Source: an uncultured Solobacterium sp. (lineage in GTDB: Bacteria > Bacillota_I > Bacilli_A > Erysipelotrichales > Erysipelotrichaceae). From it: a stretch of 31,639 nt of DNA. A program made the position numbers and the translations under genes. Positions 17,016 to 24,295 of this stretch are shown here, piece by piece; the stretch's first letter is position 1; every line of letters starts with the position of its first letter. The DNA lies in assembly GCA_905194705.1 (NCBI GenBank), contig CAJJTI010000005.1:1-31639 (forward strand), read 5' to 3'. Under the pieces are notes generated by a model, which did not search any database, was not told the origin of the DNA, and saw only the letters and a program-made list of their open reading frames with translations.

Positions 17016-17056
17016 AAATGCTGAAGGAGAGCAATCTCTTTCAGCATTTGTTTTTT
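17016..17056 (+). terminator. Terminator between convergent nucleoside operons
   Basis: AAATGCTGAAGGAGA (17016-17030) pairs with TCTCTTTCAGCATTT (17035-17049) with one mismatch, followed by GTTTTTT on the plus strand. The T-run overlaps the ribokinase stop codon. The minus-strand side is moderately T-rich, so it may work both ways. Confidence 0.92.
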
Positions 17057-17942
17057 ATAATTCTTTTAAGACTTCTTCCATGCTTGGAATACTTTGAGCA
17101 GCTCCCTTTTTCTGTACTGTTTTACTACTAGCAATAGTAGCTATCTTCAAGCATTCTTCTGGACTTCTATTTTGTAATAAGCTAGCTAAGAAGAATCCAG
17201 TAAAAGTATCTCCTGCAGCTGTAGTATCTATCGCATTGACCACACGTGCTGGTTCAAAGATTGTTGTATCTTTATCAATATAATACGCACCATCTTTACC
17301 ACAAGTAAAAACAATTGCTTGTCTAGGAAATTTAACTTTTAGAGCCTCAATAATTTCCTCATACTTTTCTGACTCACACTCAGCTAAGCCTTGTGCTTCT
17401 ACCTCATTTACGACAAATATATCTACCTTATCTAAAGGATAAGTAAATACTTTCTTATCCATTGGGGCAGTATTAAATACAATCTTCAATCCTTTTTTAT
17501 GTGCCTGTTCAATTAAATAAGATAATGAAGAGATTTCATTTTGAATAAGTAAAATATCACCTTTTTCAAAATGTTCTAGTGTGTCATCCACGTCTTTTTC
17601 TGTAATCGTCTCGTTAGCACCACCACTGATAATAATACAGTTTTCGCCATTATATACTTGAATAATAGAATGACCTGTAGGTACGTTTTCATCTTTAATT
17701 AAATACTTTGTATTCACTCCATATTCATTCAAATAGGTAAAGAAAGGATCTCCATCAAAGCCAACTTTTCCAGCATGATACGCCTCTGTTCCTGCTTTTG
17801 CTAAAGCAATAGACTGATTTAAACCCTTACCACCAAATCCTCTCATAAATGACTCAGCAGATAATGTTTCTTTCGGTTTTACAAAATGATCCACTTCATA
17901 AACATTATCAAAATTTAACGATCCAAAATTTAATACTTTCAT
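17055..17942 (-). CDS. rbsK: Ribokinase (PfkB family)
   Basis: This 295-residue sugar kinase has the ribokinase-type N-terminus GSLNFDNVYEVDHFVKPKET, the substrate loop GGKGLNQSIALAKAG, VFTCGKDGAY, and the catalytic anion hole DTTAAGDTFTGFF with the Asp base. It phosphorylates ribose to ribose-5-phosphate. It overlaps the upstream nucleoside hydrolase by 4 bases, which makes physical sense because the hydrolase releases free ribose. The closely related PsuK (pseudouridine kinase) is less likely given the GGKGxNQ motif and this neighbour. Confidence 0.9.
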   Translation of the reverse strand: MKVLNFGSLNFDNVYEVDHFVKPKETLSAESFMRGFGGKGLNQSIALAKAGTEAYHAGKVGFDGDPFFTYLNEYGVNTKYLIKDENVPTGHSIIQVYNGENCIIISGGANETITEKDVDDTLEHFEKGDILLIQNEISSLSYLIEQAHKKGLKIVFNTAPMDKKVFTYPLDKVDIFVVNEVEAQGLAECESEKYEEIIEALKVKFPRQAIVFTCGKDGAYYIDKDTTIFEPARVVNAIDTTAAGDTFTGFFLASLLQNRSPEECLKIATIASSKTVQKKGAAQSIPSMEEVLKEL

Positions 17943-18946
17943 TTTCTCTCAGCATCCTTTACTAATACATCTTTTACCCAGTTTACGAACATTTCATTAT
18001 CAGCACTTAAAGCCACTTTACAGTTAGGTGGAACTGGAACATTTCTATCTCTTAAATCAAAGATAGTTCTACCACTTCCTGTACCATTAGAAATATCGAT
18101 ATCGCAATGACATTCTCTAACATCTCGTAATACTTCTGGATGAGCAACTGCCATAATTGCTAAAGCATCATGAACTGGTGTAGCTCTTAATTCTTTCATA
18201 TCTCTATCACGTGCTACATAATGTTCAATTCTTTCCATTACAACATCATGTATAAGTTTCGCAGGTTTTGTTCCAATCGCAAGTATTTCTTTTGCTTGTG
18301 TTTCATTAATCAAAGCGTGATGTGTTGCATCAAGTGGAACAAAGGTAATATCGATACCACTTTGTAATAAAATTTCCATAGCTTCAGGATCAGCGAAAAT
18401 ATTAAATTCTGCAGCCGAAGTAGTATTAACAATATCGTGACCTCCACCCATTAAGATAATCTTTTTGATCTTCTTAGCAATATCTGGACAGCTTCTTAAA
18501 GCCAAAGCGATATTTGTCATTGGCCCAACAGGACATAATACAACTTCATGATCTTCACAAGCTAATAATGTTTCAATTAAGAATACAGTTGCACACTTTT
18601 CACTTTCTCGAATTGTTGGTTCAGGTAATGGCAAGTGAAAATTATGCATAACATATTCTTTATTCATTCCTTCACGGAATGGTATAGGCTCCAATGATTG
18701 TGGACTATGAGGATTTAATGTACATACTAACGGTAAATCTGCTCCTTTATATACATTAACTTTACCCTGTGAATCACAACATTCTACAACTCTTAAAGAA
18801 TTATCTGTGGTACATCTTACTTCTACATTACCATTTACGGCTGTGATACCTAATAAATCAAACTCATCCGCAAGCATTGCCATACATAAGGCAACCGCAT
18901 CATCAGTACCAGTATCAACATCCATGATTACTTTAATCTTTTCCAT
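17939..18946 (-). CDS. Nucleoside hydrolase (IunH/Rih family), third copy
   Basis: The protein has 335 residues. The N-terminal metal site DVDTGTDDAVA (about 9-19) is intact, with LCPVGPMTNIALAL, ILMGGGHDIVNTTSAAEFNIFADPE-type segments and TPVHDALAIM. It is about 20 residues longer than its two relatives at 7655-9548, with an insertion before the first third (LPLVCTLNPHSPQSLEPIP). The start is preceded by AGGAGG. It is the first gene of a two-gene operon with ribokinase, under a promoter that carries a cre-like site. Confidence 0.93.
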   Translation of the reverse strand: MEKIKVIMDVDTGTDDAVALCMAMLADEFDLLGITAVNGNVEVRCTTDNSLRVVECCDSQGKVNVYKGADLPLVCTLNPHSPQSLEPIPFREGMNKEYVMHNFHLPLPEPTIRESEKCATVFLIETLLACEDHEVVLCPVGPMTNIALALRSCPDIAKKIKKIILMGGGHDIVNTTSAAEFNIFADPEAMEILLQSGIDITFVPLDATHHALINETQAKEILAIGTKPAKLIHDVVMERIEHYVARDRDMKELRATPVHDALAIMAVAHPEVLRDVRECHCDIDISNGTGSGRTIFDLRDRNVPVPPNCKVALSADNEMFVNWVKDVLVKDAERK

Positions 18947-18992
18947 TTTTCCTCCTGATATTATATTTTTAAAATAGAATTCTTATACTTTT

Positions 18993-19020
18993 ATTCTAAG
19001 AAAAGATTAAAAAAATGCAA
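18993..19020 (-). promoter_or_regulatory. Promoter of the nucleoside hydrolase-ribokinase operon
   Basis: Minus-strand -35 TTGCAT (19015-19020), a 16-base spacer and -10 TAGAAT (18993-18998). The first start codon is about 47 bases further on. Confidence 0.6.
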
Positions 19021-19029
19021 CCGCTTTCA
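19016..19029 (-). promoter_or_regulatory. cre-like CcpA site overlapping the -35 box
   Basis: TGAAAGCGGTTGCA on the minus strand matches TGWNANCGNTNWCA at 13 of 14 positions and overlaps the -35 hexamer. Binding would compete with RNA polymerase, giving catabolite repression of hydrolase and ribokinase. Confidence 0.65.
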
Positions 19030-19046
19030 CAAGCCTATGATAATGT

Positions 19047-19829
19047 TTAAGATAATGCTACATCTAATACCATCATCAAAGAAAAACCAATTGCAAAAAA
19101 GACAGTCCCTGTATTCGAATGATGTTTTTCACTCATTTCAGGAATCAATTCTTCTACCACAACATATATCATTGCCCCTGCTGCAAAACTCAAAAGATAT
19201 GGCATTGCAGGTACAATCATTTTTGAAAATAAAATCGTTAATAAAGCACCTATCGGTTCAACTATCCCAGATAAAACACCCAAAACAAATGATTTCTTTT
19301 TGCTTATACCTTCCGATAACAAAGGCATGGAAATTATAGCCCCTTCAGGAAAATTCTGTATTGCAATACCTATTGATAATGCTAATGCAGCCATAAAAGT
19401 AATATTACTTTCTCCCACCAAATGTGAAGCAAACACAACACCTACTGCCATTCCTTCAGGGATGTTATGAATGGTAACAGCTAGCACTAACATCGCTGTT
19501 TTTGATAAATGACTATTTATACCTTCTGAATCATTTGTAACCCAATGCAAATGCGGAATGACATGATCTAATAAAAGTAAGAATAATATTCCTAACCAAA
19601 AGCCAATTAGAGCTGGAATAAAAGATAATCTACCTAACATTGAACTTGCATCAATACATGGAATTAACAAACTCCAAATACTTGCTGCAATCATTACTCC
19701 TGCTGCAAAACCTGATAAAATACTTTGCATTTTATCACTGATATTTTTTCTCATCATAAATACTGCAGCAGCCCCCAAAGTTGTTCCAACAAAGGGAATC
19801 AATATACCAATAAAAACATTCAATTTCAT
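19047..19829 (-). CDS. ZIP family divalent metal transporter (ZupT-like)
   Basis: This 260-residue protein with about eight membrane helices imports zinc or related divalent ions. Metal-binding helix motifs are HNIPEGMAVGVVFAS and IQNFPEGAIISMPL, with the acidic VVVEELIPEM near the C-terminus. A histidine-bearing loop (LLLDHVIPHLHW) precedes them. The start at 19829 directly follows the seven-U tract of the butyrate kinase terminator. Its Shine-Dalgarno (AGGA) lies inside the terminator stem. No separate promoter was evident between the genes, so expression may depend on read-through. Confidence 0.92.
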   Translation of the reverse strand: MKLNVFIGILIPFVGTTLGAAAVFMMRKNISDKMQSILSGFAAGVMIAASIWSLLIPCIDASSMLGRLSFIPALIGFWLGILFLLLLDHVIPHLHWVTNDSEGINSHLSKTAMLVLAVTIHNIPEGMAVGVVFASHLVGESNITFMAALALSIGIAIQNFPEGAIISMPLLSEGISKKKSFVLGVLSGIVEPIGALLTILFSKMIVPAMPYLLSFAAGAMIYVVVEELIPEMSEKHHSNTGTVFFAIGFSLMMVLDVALS

Positions 19830-19870
19830 AAAAAAAGTTCCTATCTATAAATAAATCATAAATAGAAACT
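19830..19870 (-). terminator. Terminator after butyrate kinase, overlapping the zupT ribosome site
   Basis: On the minus strand AGTTTCTATTTAT (19858-19870) pairs with ATAGATAGGAACT (19836-19848), using two G.U pairs, and is followed by seven T. The apparent mismatches are pairs only in the minus-strand RNA, which supports that orientation. Confidence 0.85.
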
Positions 19871-19878
19871 CATTTTTA

Positions 19879-20985
19879 TCAACGAATTTGCTCAAAACCT
19901 TCAAATACTGGTTTACCAGTATATGTTAAAGCCTTCTCTTTACCAGTTAAAACATTATACGCAGCTAAAGCCATTGCTTCATGTTCCATTTCGCCAGGAT
20001 AACTGTATACTTCACTAATCCATCCACATCTTTGTTTGATGGTTTCTTCTACTTCTTTAAAACGTAATAAGCCACCAGTCAATACTATTGCATCAACCTT
20101 ACCTTCTAGAACAACACTCATTGACCCAATCCATTTGCTTACTTGATAAATCATTGTATTCCAGACTAATTTTGCTTCTGAATCACCATTTTCTATCATC
20201 TCGTGAACTGTATCCGCATTACTTGTATGAAAATAACTGCTTAGACCACCTGCTTCAGAACAGTATTTACGCATTTCTTCTTTTGATAAAGTAAGCATAT
20301 GGTTAATGACATCCGTAACCGCCATCGAACCCATTCTTGTAGGCGTAAAAGGTCCTTCTCCTCCACCAGCATTATTACCATCAATCATCTTGCCATCTTT
20401 ATGTGCTGTGATAGAAATACCACCATCAATATGACAAACTATTAGATTGCAATGTTCATAGTCTAAATCATGAAGTTCACAATGTTTTTTCGCTACTGCT
20501 TTTAAATTTAAAGCATGTGAGATAGCTTTACGATATATTCCTTTTATTCCTGTTAATCTAGCTAAGTCACACAGTTCATCCACAACTGGAGGATTAGTCA
20601 TAATTGCTATTCCACCATATTTTTCTTGAACTCTTCTAGCCATTTGTACTCCGAGCATAGAAGAATGATATAACTCACCTTTACATTCTGCAGTATCTTT
20701 AATCAACTTTTCATCAATGGTATAAATTCCACCATGTACTGAATAACATCCGCCACCTCTGCCCACAACAGCATCGATATTACTTAAATCAATATGATTT
20801 TCTTCAATAAAATTCCACAATACATTCATTCGATAATCTAGTTGATCATTGATTGTGGAAAACTTTAACAAATCTTTTGAATCATGAAATACTGAAGTAG
20901 AATAAATACATTCTTCATTTTCATGAATAGATATTTTGGTAGATGTTGAGCCTGGATTAATAACTAAAATTTTATATTTCTTCAT
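19879..20985 (-). CDS. buk: Butyrate kinase
   Basis: This 368-residue ASKHA-fold kinase interconverts butyryl phosphate and butyrate with ADP/ATP. Motifs are the N-terminal ILVINPGSTSTKISI phosphate loop, AVVGRGGGC, HIDGGISI and DAIVLTGGLLR, at the usual butyrate kinase length (acetate kinases are about 400). I chose the ATG at 20983-20985, with GGGTGAT before it; the ATG at 21000 contains that ribosome site. No phosphotransbutyrylase gene is adjacent, so the pathway partner is elsewhere. Branched-chain or isobutyrate kinase activity is an alternative. Confidence 0.92.
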   Translation of the reverse strand: MKKYKILVINPGSTSTKISIHENEECIYSTSVFHDSKDLLKFSTINDQLDYRMNVLWNFIEENHIDLSNIDAVVGRGGGCYSVHGGIYTIDEKLIKDTAECKGELYHSSMLGVQMARRVQEKYGGIAIMTNPPVVDELCDLARLTGIKGIYRKAISHALNLKAVAKKHCELHDLDYEHCNLIVCHIDGGISITAHKDGKMIDGNNAGGGEGPFTPTRMGSMAVTDVINHMLTLSKEEMRKYCSEAGGLSSYFHTSNADTVHEMIENGDSEAKLVWNTMIYQVSKWIGSMSVVLEGKVDAIVLTGGLLRFKEVEETIKQRCGWISEVYSYPGEMEHEAMALAAYNVLTGKEKALTYTGKPVFEGFEQIR

Positions 20986-21001
20986 TTTTATCACCCACAA
21001 G

Positions 21002-21007
21002 ATTATA
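21002..21007 (-). promoter_or_regulatory. -10 box of butyrate kinase
   Basis: A perfect minus-strand TATAAT 17 bases before the start codon. No convincing -35 was found, and the transcript leader would be about 10 bases. Confidence 0.45.
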
Positions 21008-21030
21008 CACCCAAAATAGTACCAAAATAG

Positions 21031-21056
21031 AAAGTGTAGCTATCCCACCACACTTT
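21031..21056 (-). terminator. Weak hairpin after the split nuclease gene
   Basis: AAAGTGT (21031-21037) and ACACTTT (21050-21056) form a 7-bp stem with a T-rich but interrupted tail on the minus strand. Confidence 0.4.
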
Positions 21057-21084
21057 TGCTATCATTATTTACTTAAATTTTGAA

Positions 21085-21630
21085 TTATTTATTATTCGCT
21101 ATTATTTTTTTCACTTCTTCTACAGTAGTTCTTGCATATTTTGCAATAAGTTCAACAGGTATATTATCTTTTGACAGTTCCAGTATTGTTGCTTCTTTTT
21201 CTTTCTGTGTACCTTGCTCTAATCCTTTCTTTTCGCCATCATATAATCCTTCGTTATTGTAACTTTCACTCCATTCTGACATCTTACTAAAACCTTCACT
21301 TTCTGGATTTTTTAGATATGACATCCTCTCTTTTATTTCTTTTGAATAGATTTTATTCACATCTTCACATTGCATGTCGTGTATCAATTTATCTAATTCA
21401 TTTACTGGTTCAGGATGTTTTTTCAAATACTCACAATTAACATATATGATGTGTCTTCCATCATTAAAACGATTGTCTTTATCCATCTCTAGTATAACAC
21501 TTTCAATATGATATATTGGTAAGTCCTTTTTGAAGATATCTTTCTCCGTAAAAAATATTACATATTGTTCTGGTAGTTTATTCCAGTTTGTTTCTCCCTT
21601 TTCTAACAATTTAGTATCCATCATTGAACT
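21085..21630 (-). pseudogene. C-terminal fragment of an Rpn/PD-(D/E)XK nuclease gene, split by an IS
   Basis: These 181 codons encode SSMMDTKLLEKGE, then LPEQYVIFFTEKDIF and LPIYHIESVI, the family's middle region. A charged C-terminal part contains MSEWSESYNNEGLYDGEKKG and a closing helix ARTTVEEVKKII. This is typical of the recombination-promoting nuclease/putative transposase (PDDEXK_2) family. It lacks the catalytic N-terminus, which is found at 23429-23731 beyond the insertion. An ATG inside the element end (21642) keeps this part open, so a fragment might be made, but without a good ribosome site. Confidence 0.88.
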
Positions 21631-21850
21631 GTCAATTACCAATCTCCTAAAGGAAATTGGCTTGTAACTATCCAGTAGTACTAACGATTATTGTTAATCT
21701 CCTACCTTTATTCAAGTATTATTTAAAAAATAATACAAGTGATGTTACATAAGGGTGATTGACATCACCCCTTCCAGCAGAGTTTACTCTACTAGAACTG
21801 GTACTTTTTTATCTATAAGATAATTTATTCCCATATAATGCAAATTCATT
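21631..21850 (-). ncRNA. Candidate omega RNA (reRNA) of TnpB at the IS right end
   Basis: In this family the guide RNA runs from the tnpB 3' end through the right end, and its guide is the flanking host sequence. Here the 150 bases after the tnpB stop are non-coding and structured: GGGGTGAT/ATCACCC near 21753-21771, a TATTATTT/AAATAATA stem near 21718-21737, and the right-end hairpin at 21639-21660. The predicted guide would begin at 21630 with AGTTCAATGATGG. The 5' boundary is a guess. Confidence 0.5.
21639..21660 (-). repeat. Right-end hairpin of the IS
   Basis: Minus-strand CCAATTTCC, loop TTTA, GGAGATTGG forms a stem with one G.T pair. The CCTTTAGG core is shared with the left-end hairpin, marking TnpA recognition sites. 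Confidence 0.8.
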
Positions 21851-22920
21851 GCAGCAATCCTGTCATCATTTGATTTATAGCCACAATTTTTGCAAGTAAA
21901 AAGGTGAATCTTTTTATTGCGATTAGCTTTATCAACGCAGCCACACATCGGACAAGCTTGGCTGGTATATCTAGGATCTACTTTAATAACTTTAGATTCA
22001 TTCAATTTAGCTTTATACATTAATTTTTGCTCCAAGTCATAAAAAGACCAGGAAACACTAACATACCTATCTTTTACTTTGACTTTTTCAGTTGCGTTTC
22101 TTATACCCTTTAGATCTTCTAAAACAAATAGACTGTGTTTAGGATTATTATTTACGAGTGCCTTACTAATGCAGTGATTTACATCCTGCATCCAACGGTT
22201 TTCTCGTTGACCTATAGCCTTTAGTCTTCTTCTGGAAGAAGGTGTTTTAACTTGTTGCAACTGTTTTCTTAATTTTTTATATTTAGCTCTTTTTTGTTTA
22301 ATAGCCTTGCCACTTATAAGTTTAGTATGATGTTTACTATCATAAGTAGCTGCTACAAAGTTAATACCTCTATCTATCCCTACTACATTACAGATATCAT
22401 CAAGACTTGTTTCTTTAACTTCAATAGTAATAGGTATATGTAAGAAATACTTATCATGTTTATTCACAAGTTTAGCTGTACCAAATTTGTATAAATCAGT
22501 ATTAAAGTATTTATCAAAACCTGAAGCATAATATTTAAGTTTGATTCTTCCACTTAAAGTATTAATAGAAAACACATCCTTATTTAGAGAATAATCTCTA
22601 TTCCATACAAGATCATACTGAGGTTTTCTAAAAGAAGGTTTAATCCATTCATTCTCATTTTCAAGTATTGTCCTGTATCTAGCAATAACAGTCTTTAGTA
22701 CTGATTGAGCCATTTGTGATTTAAGATTAAACTTATCTCTTAAATTTGAATACAATACCTTATTTAAAGAAAACTGTTTTAAATCATGGGTATTAAATAC
22801 ATAATCAGAAACATAGTTACAAGCATTTTTGTAAGTATGCATAGTATCATCTAATAAGCTTTTAACATTATCATCATTTACTATTATTTGTATCTTACTG
22901 GTAATTGTAACTTGCTCCAC
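21784..22920 (-). CDS. tnpB: TnpB RNA-guided endonuclease (IS200/IS605 family)
   Basis: The 378-residue protein appears full length. The RuvC-like catalytic residues are present: Asp in VVGIDRGINFVA, Glu in LFVLEDLKGI and Asp in SNDDRIAAMNL. A four-Cys zinc finger (CPMCG and CKNCG) lies between the last two. The N-terminal half carries the helical and beta-barrel regions of OrfB. TnpB homologues cut DNA next to a transposon-associated motif using an omega RNA guide. GGAGGACAG precedes the start. It is divergent from tnpA. Confidence 0.95.
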   Translation of the reverse strand: MEQVTITSKIQIIVNDDNVKSLLDDTMHTYKNACNYVSDYVFNTHDLKQFSLNKVLYSNLRDKFNLKSQMAQSVLKTVIARYRTILENENEWIKPSFRKPQYDLVWNRDYSLNKDVFSINTLSGRIKLKYYASGFDKYFNTDLYKFGTAKLVNKHDKYFLHIPITIEVKETSLDDICNVVGIDRGINFVAATYDSKHHTKLISGKAIKQKRAKYKKLRKQLQQVKTPSSRRRLKAIGQRENRWMQDVNHCISKALVNNNPKHSLFVLEDLKGIRNATEKVKVKDRYVSVSWSFYDLEQKLMYKAKLNESKVIKVDPRYTSQACPMCGCVDKANRNKKIHLFTCKNCGYKSNDDRIAAMNLHYMGINYLIDKKVPVLVE

Positions 22921-22972
22921 AACTGTCCTCCTTTCACTAGTTATATTATATCATTATTATTAGTGAAAATAG

Positions 22973-23377
22973 TTTCATGAGGTAAGAAATAAGAATAGAA
23001 GAAAGTACAGTCTAAAAGTACATATCGTACTTGTAACAAAATATCGAAAACAATTATTATCGTTTCCAAATATTAATAATGATATTAAAACTAAGTTAAT
23101 TGAAATTTGTAAACTAAACAACTACAAAATTATAGCTATAGAAACAGACTTAGATCATGTTCATTTATTAATAAGTTATGATACAACGGTTACTGTTTCC
23201 GATATTGTCAAAAGGCTTAAACAAGAAACAACATACTATATTTGGCAAAAACATTATAAGTTTCTTATTAAGAAATATTGGAAGAAAAAGATATTTTGGT
23301 CAGATGGGTATTTTGCGTGCAGTATAGGAGAAGTTTCATCAGCCACAATTCAAAAATATATAGAAAATCAAGGCTAG
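22973..23377 (+). pseudogene. tnpA: IS200-type Y1 transposase TnpA lacking a usable start codon
   Basis: The open frame encodes a near-complete TnpA: YSLKVHIVLVTKYRKQLL, the HUH motif in DLDHVHLLISY, YWKKKIFWSDGYFACSIG, and the catalytic tyrosine in ATIQKYIENQ. It runs about 131-135 codons, which is family length. However, the frame contains no ATG, GTG, TTG or CTG codon from the preceding TAG (22970-22972) to its end. The ATG at 22977 is one base out of frame and stops after two codons (ATG AGG TAA). A single extra base near 22982 would give M-R-V-R-N-K-N-R-R. It looks like a one-base deletion, or needs -1 frameshifting. Confidence 0.85.
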
Positions 23378-23388
23378 AGACTTCCTCA

Positions 23389-23406
23389 CACCACCTAAAG
23401 GTAGTG
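23389..23406 (-). repeat. Left-end hairpin of the IS
   Basis: Minus-strand CACTACC, loop TTTA, GGTGGTG is a 7-bp stem with one wobble. It sits 12 bases after the tnpA stop and shares the CCTTTAGG core with the right end. Confidence 0.8.
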
Positions 23407-23428
23407 GGTTTCCGTCTCAAATATCTTT

Positions 23429-23731
23429 ATGAAATCTTGCTTGTTTTATACTTGCTCCATCTCTCGCTCTTTGTATTTCAATATTGTAATGTACACCTTT
23501 ATCATCTACTGCATGTACATCATAAATAATTCTTTTATAAAATACATTTACAACATAATCCTGCGTATATACTTTTATTACCTTCAACTGTTTTTGCAGT
23601 ACTGTCTTAAGAATATACTCTACTAGAGCATAATTCTCATCAAACATAATGGTCATGAAATCATCATTCATGAGAGTTAAGTTTTGGATAGCTTCTATCT
23701 TTTTACTATCACTATAATTTTTATCGCTCAT
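23429..23731 (-). pseudogene. N-terminal fragment of the Rpn/PD-(D/E)XK nuclease gene
   Basis: These 101 codons start at an ATG with AGGAGG 8 bases upstream. They contain IQNLTLMNDDFMTIMFDEN, typical of the PDDEXK_2 family N-terminus, and the catalytic pattern YDVHAVDDKGVHYNIEIQRA (Asp, then Glu-x-Gln). The frame runs into the insertion element after A-R-F-H and stops three codons later (K-D-I). Joined to 21085-21630 it makes a 282-residue protein, the usual size. The fragment retains the catalytic core residues but lacks the rest of the fold. Confidence 0.88.
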
Positions 23732-23789
23732 TTCTTTATCCTCCTATTTTTGTTATTAGATAAAAAAATGAAATTCCCCAAAAAAAGTT

Positions 23790-23823
23790 AAAAAAAACGA
23801 TATAGCTCAATGAACCATATCGT
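23790..23823 (-). terminator. Terminator of the rnf operon
   Basis: Minus-strand ACGATAT (23817-23823) pairs with ATATCGT (23797-23803), with further inner pairing, then a run of T. It starts 9 bases after the rnfB-like stop. Confidence 0.93.
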
Positions 23824-23831
23824 CTTAATCA

Positions 23832-24113
23832 TTATTTCTCTAATGGATGTTCAGCAAGATAAGCTTTAATCTTTTCTTTTTGTTCAGGCTTGCTTGGTTT
23901 ACATTTCATAATATCACCTGATCCATCTGCTAGAGCTGCAGCCATACCAGAACAACCGGCATATCCACAACCACCACAATTGTATCCAGGTAATAATGCA
24001 AGTAAATCTTCTTCTCTATGATTTGGTTCAACATAGAATGCTTTTGAAGCAAATCCAAGAAGTAGACCACATACAGCACCAAGAGCTAACATCATAATTA
24101 ATGCATTAACCAT
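23832..24113 (-). CDS. rnfB: Truncated RnfB: membrane anchor plus one Fe-S motif
   Basis: The protein has only 93 residues. An N-terminal membrane helix (about 3-22) is followed by the RnfB-type Fe-S motif with Cys46, Cys49, Cys54 and Cys71 (C-x2-C-x4-C-x16-C) in LLPGYNCGGCGYAGC. Canonical RnfB continues with ferredoxin-like domains carrying two or more further [4Fe-4S] clusters and is roughly two to four times longer. Nothing of that follows here: the stop is 9 bases before a strong terminator, so this is not a fresh frameshift. The start overlaps the stop of the 62-residue gene upstream by 8 bases. It is the last gene of the rnf operon. Confidence 0.85.
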   Translation of the reverse strand: MVNALIMMLALGAVCGLLLGFASKAFYVEPNHREEDLLALLPGYNCGGCGYAGCSGMAAALADGSGDIMKCKPSKPEQKEKIKAYLAEHPLEK

Positions 24114-24294
24114 TCTTAGTTTCTCCTTCTGTATTCTTTTTTCTTAACGAACATGTTGCAATACCACATGCTTTACAATCAGGTTGTAGATTTTCACATC
24201 CTTCAGGTATTGGTGTATTTTTATTTGCAATATATAACCAAATTGTTACCGCTAATAAACCACCAGCAATTAATATTGCATATACTGTTGACAT
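24106..24294 (-). CDS. Small membrane protein with CxxCGxxxC motif, inserted in the rnf operon
   Basis: The 62-residue protein has an N-terminal membrane helix (about 4-23) and a short tail containing Cys33, Cys40, Cys43 and Cys48 (LQPDCKACGIATC). The C-x2-C-G-x3-C core is the same spacing as in the neighbouring RnfB (CGGCGYAGC), and the membrane helix leads into it in the same way. It therefore looks like a miniature RnfB-like Fe-S protein, but the fourth Cys is upstream rather than downstream. It starts one base after the rnfA stop and overlaps rnfB. I know of no named family for it; Fe-S binding is inference. Confidence 0.75.
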   Translation of the reverse strand: MSTVYAILIAGGLLAVTIWLYIANKNTPIPEGCENLQPDCKACGIATCSLRKKNTEGETKNG

Positions 24295-24295
24295 A

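Larger units (their letters stand above)
21631..23428 (-). mobile_element. IS200/IS605-type insertion sequence, about 1.8 kb
   Basis: The element carries divergent tnpB (minus) and tnpA (plus) and has subterminal hairpins at both ends with the shared core CCTTTAGG (minus strand). There are no terminal inverted repeats and no target duplication, as expected for Y1 single-strand transposition. The borders come from rejoining the nuclease gene: TTTCAT (minus strand of 23429-23434) followed by AGTTCAATG (from 21630) restores the frame A-R-F-H-S-S-M-M-D-T. An A at both junctions leaves one base of ambiguity. The hairpins lie 8 bases (right end) and 22 bases (left end) inside these borders, similar to spacing known for this group. 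Confidence 0.9.

Noticed and set aside
17055..17942. PfkB kinase as the missing pseudouridine kinase PsuK
   Set aside because: The GGKGxNQ substrate loop and coupling to a nucleoside hydrolase fit ribokinase better, and psuG is 12 kb away.
23278..23529. Plus-strand open frame of 83 codons
   Set aside because: It is out of frame with tnpA, crosses the insertion border and encodes low-complexity hydrophobic sequence.
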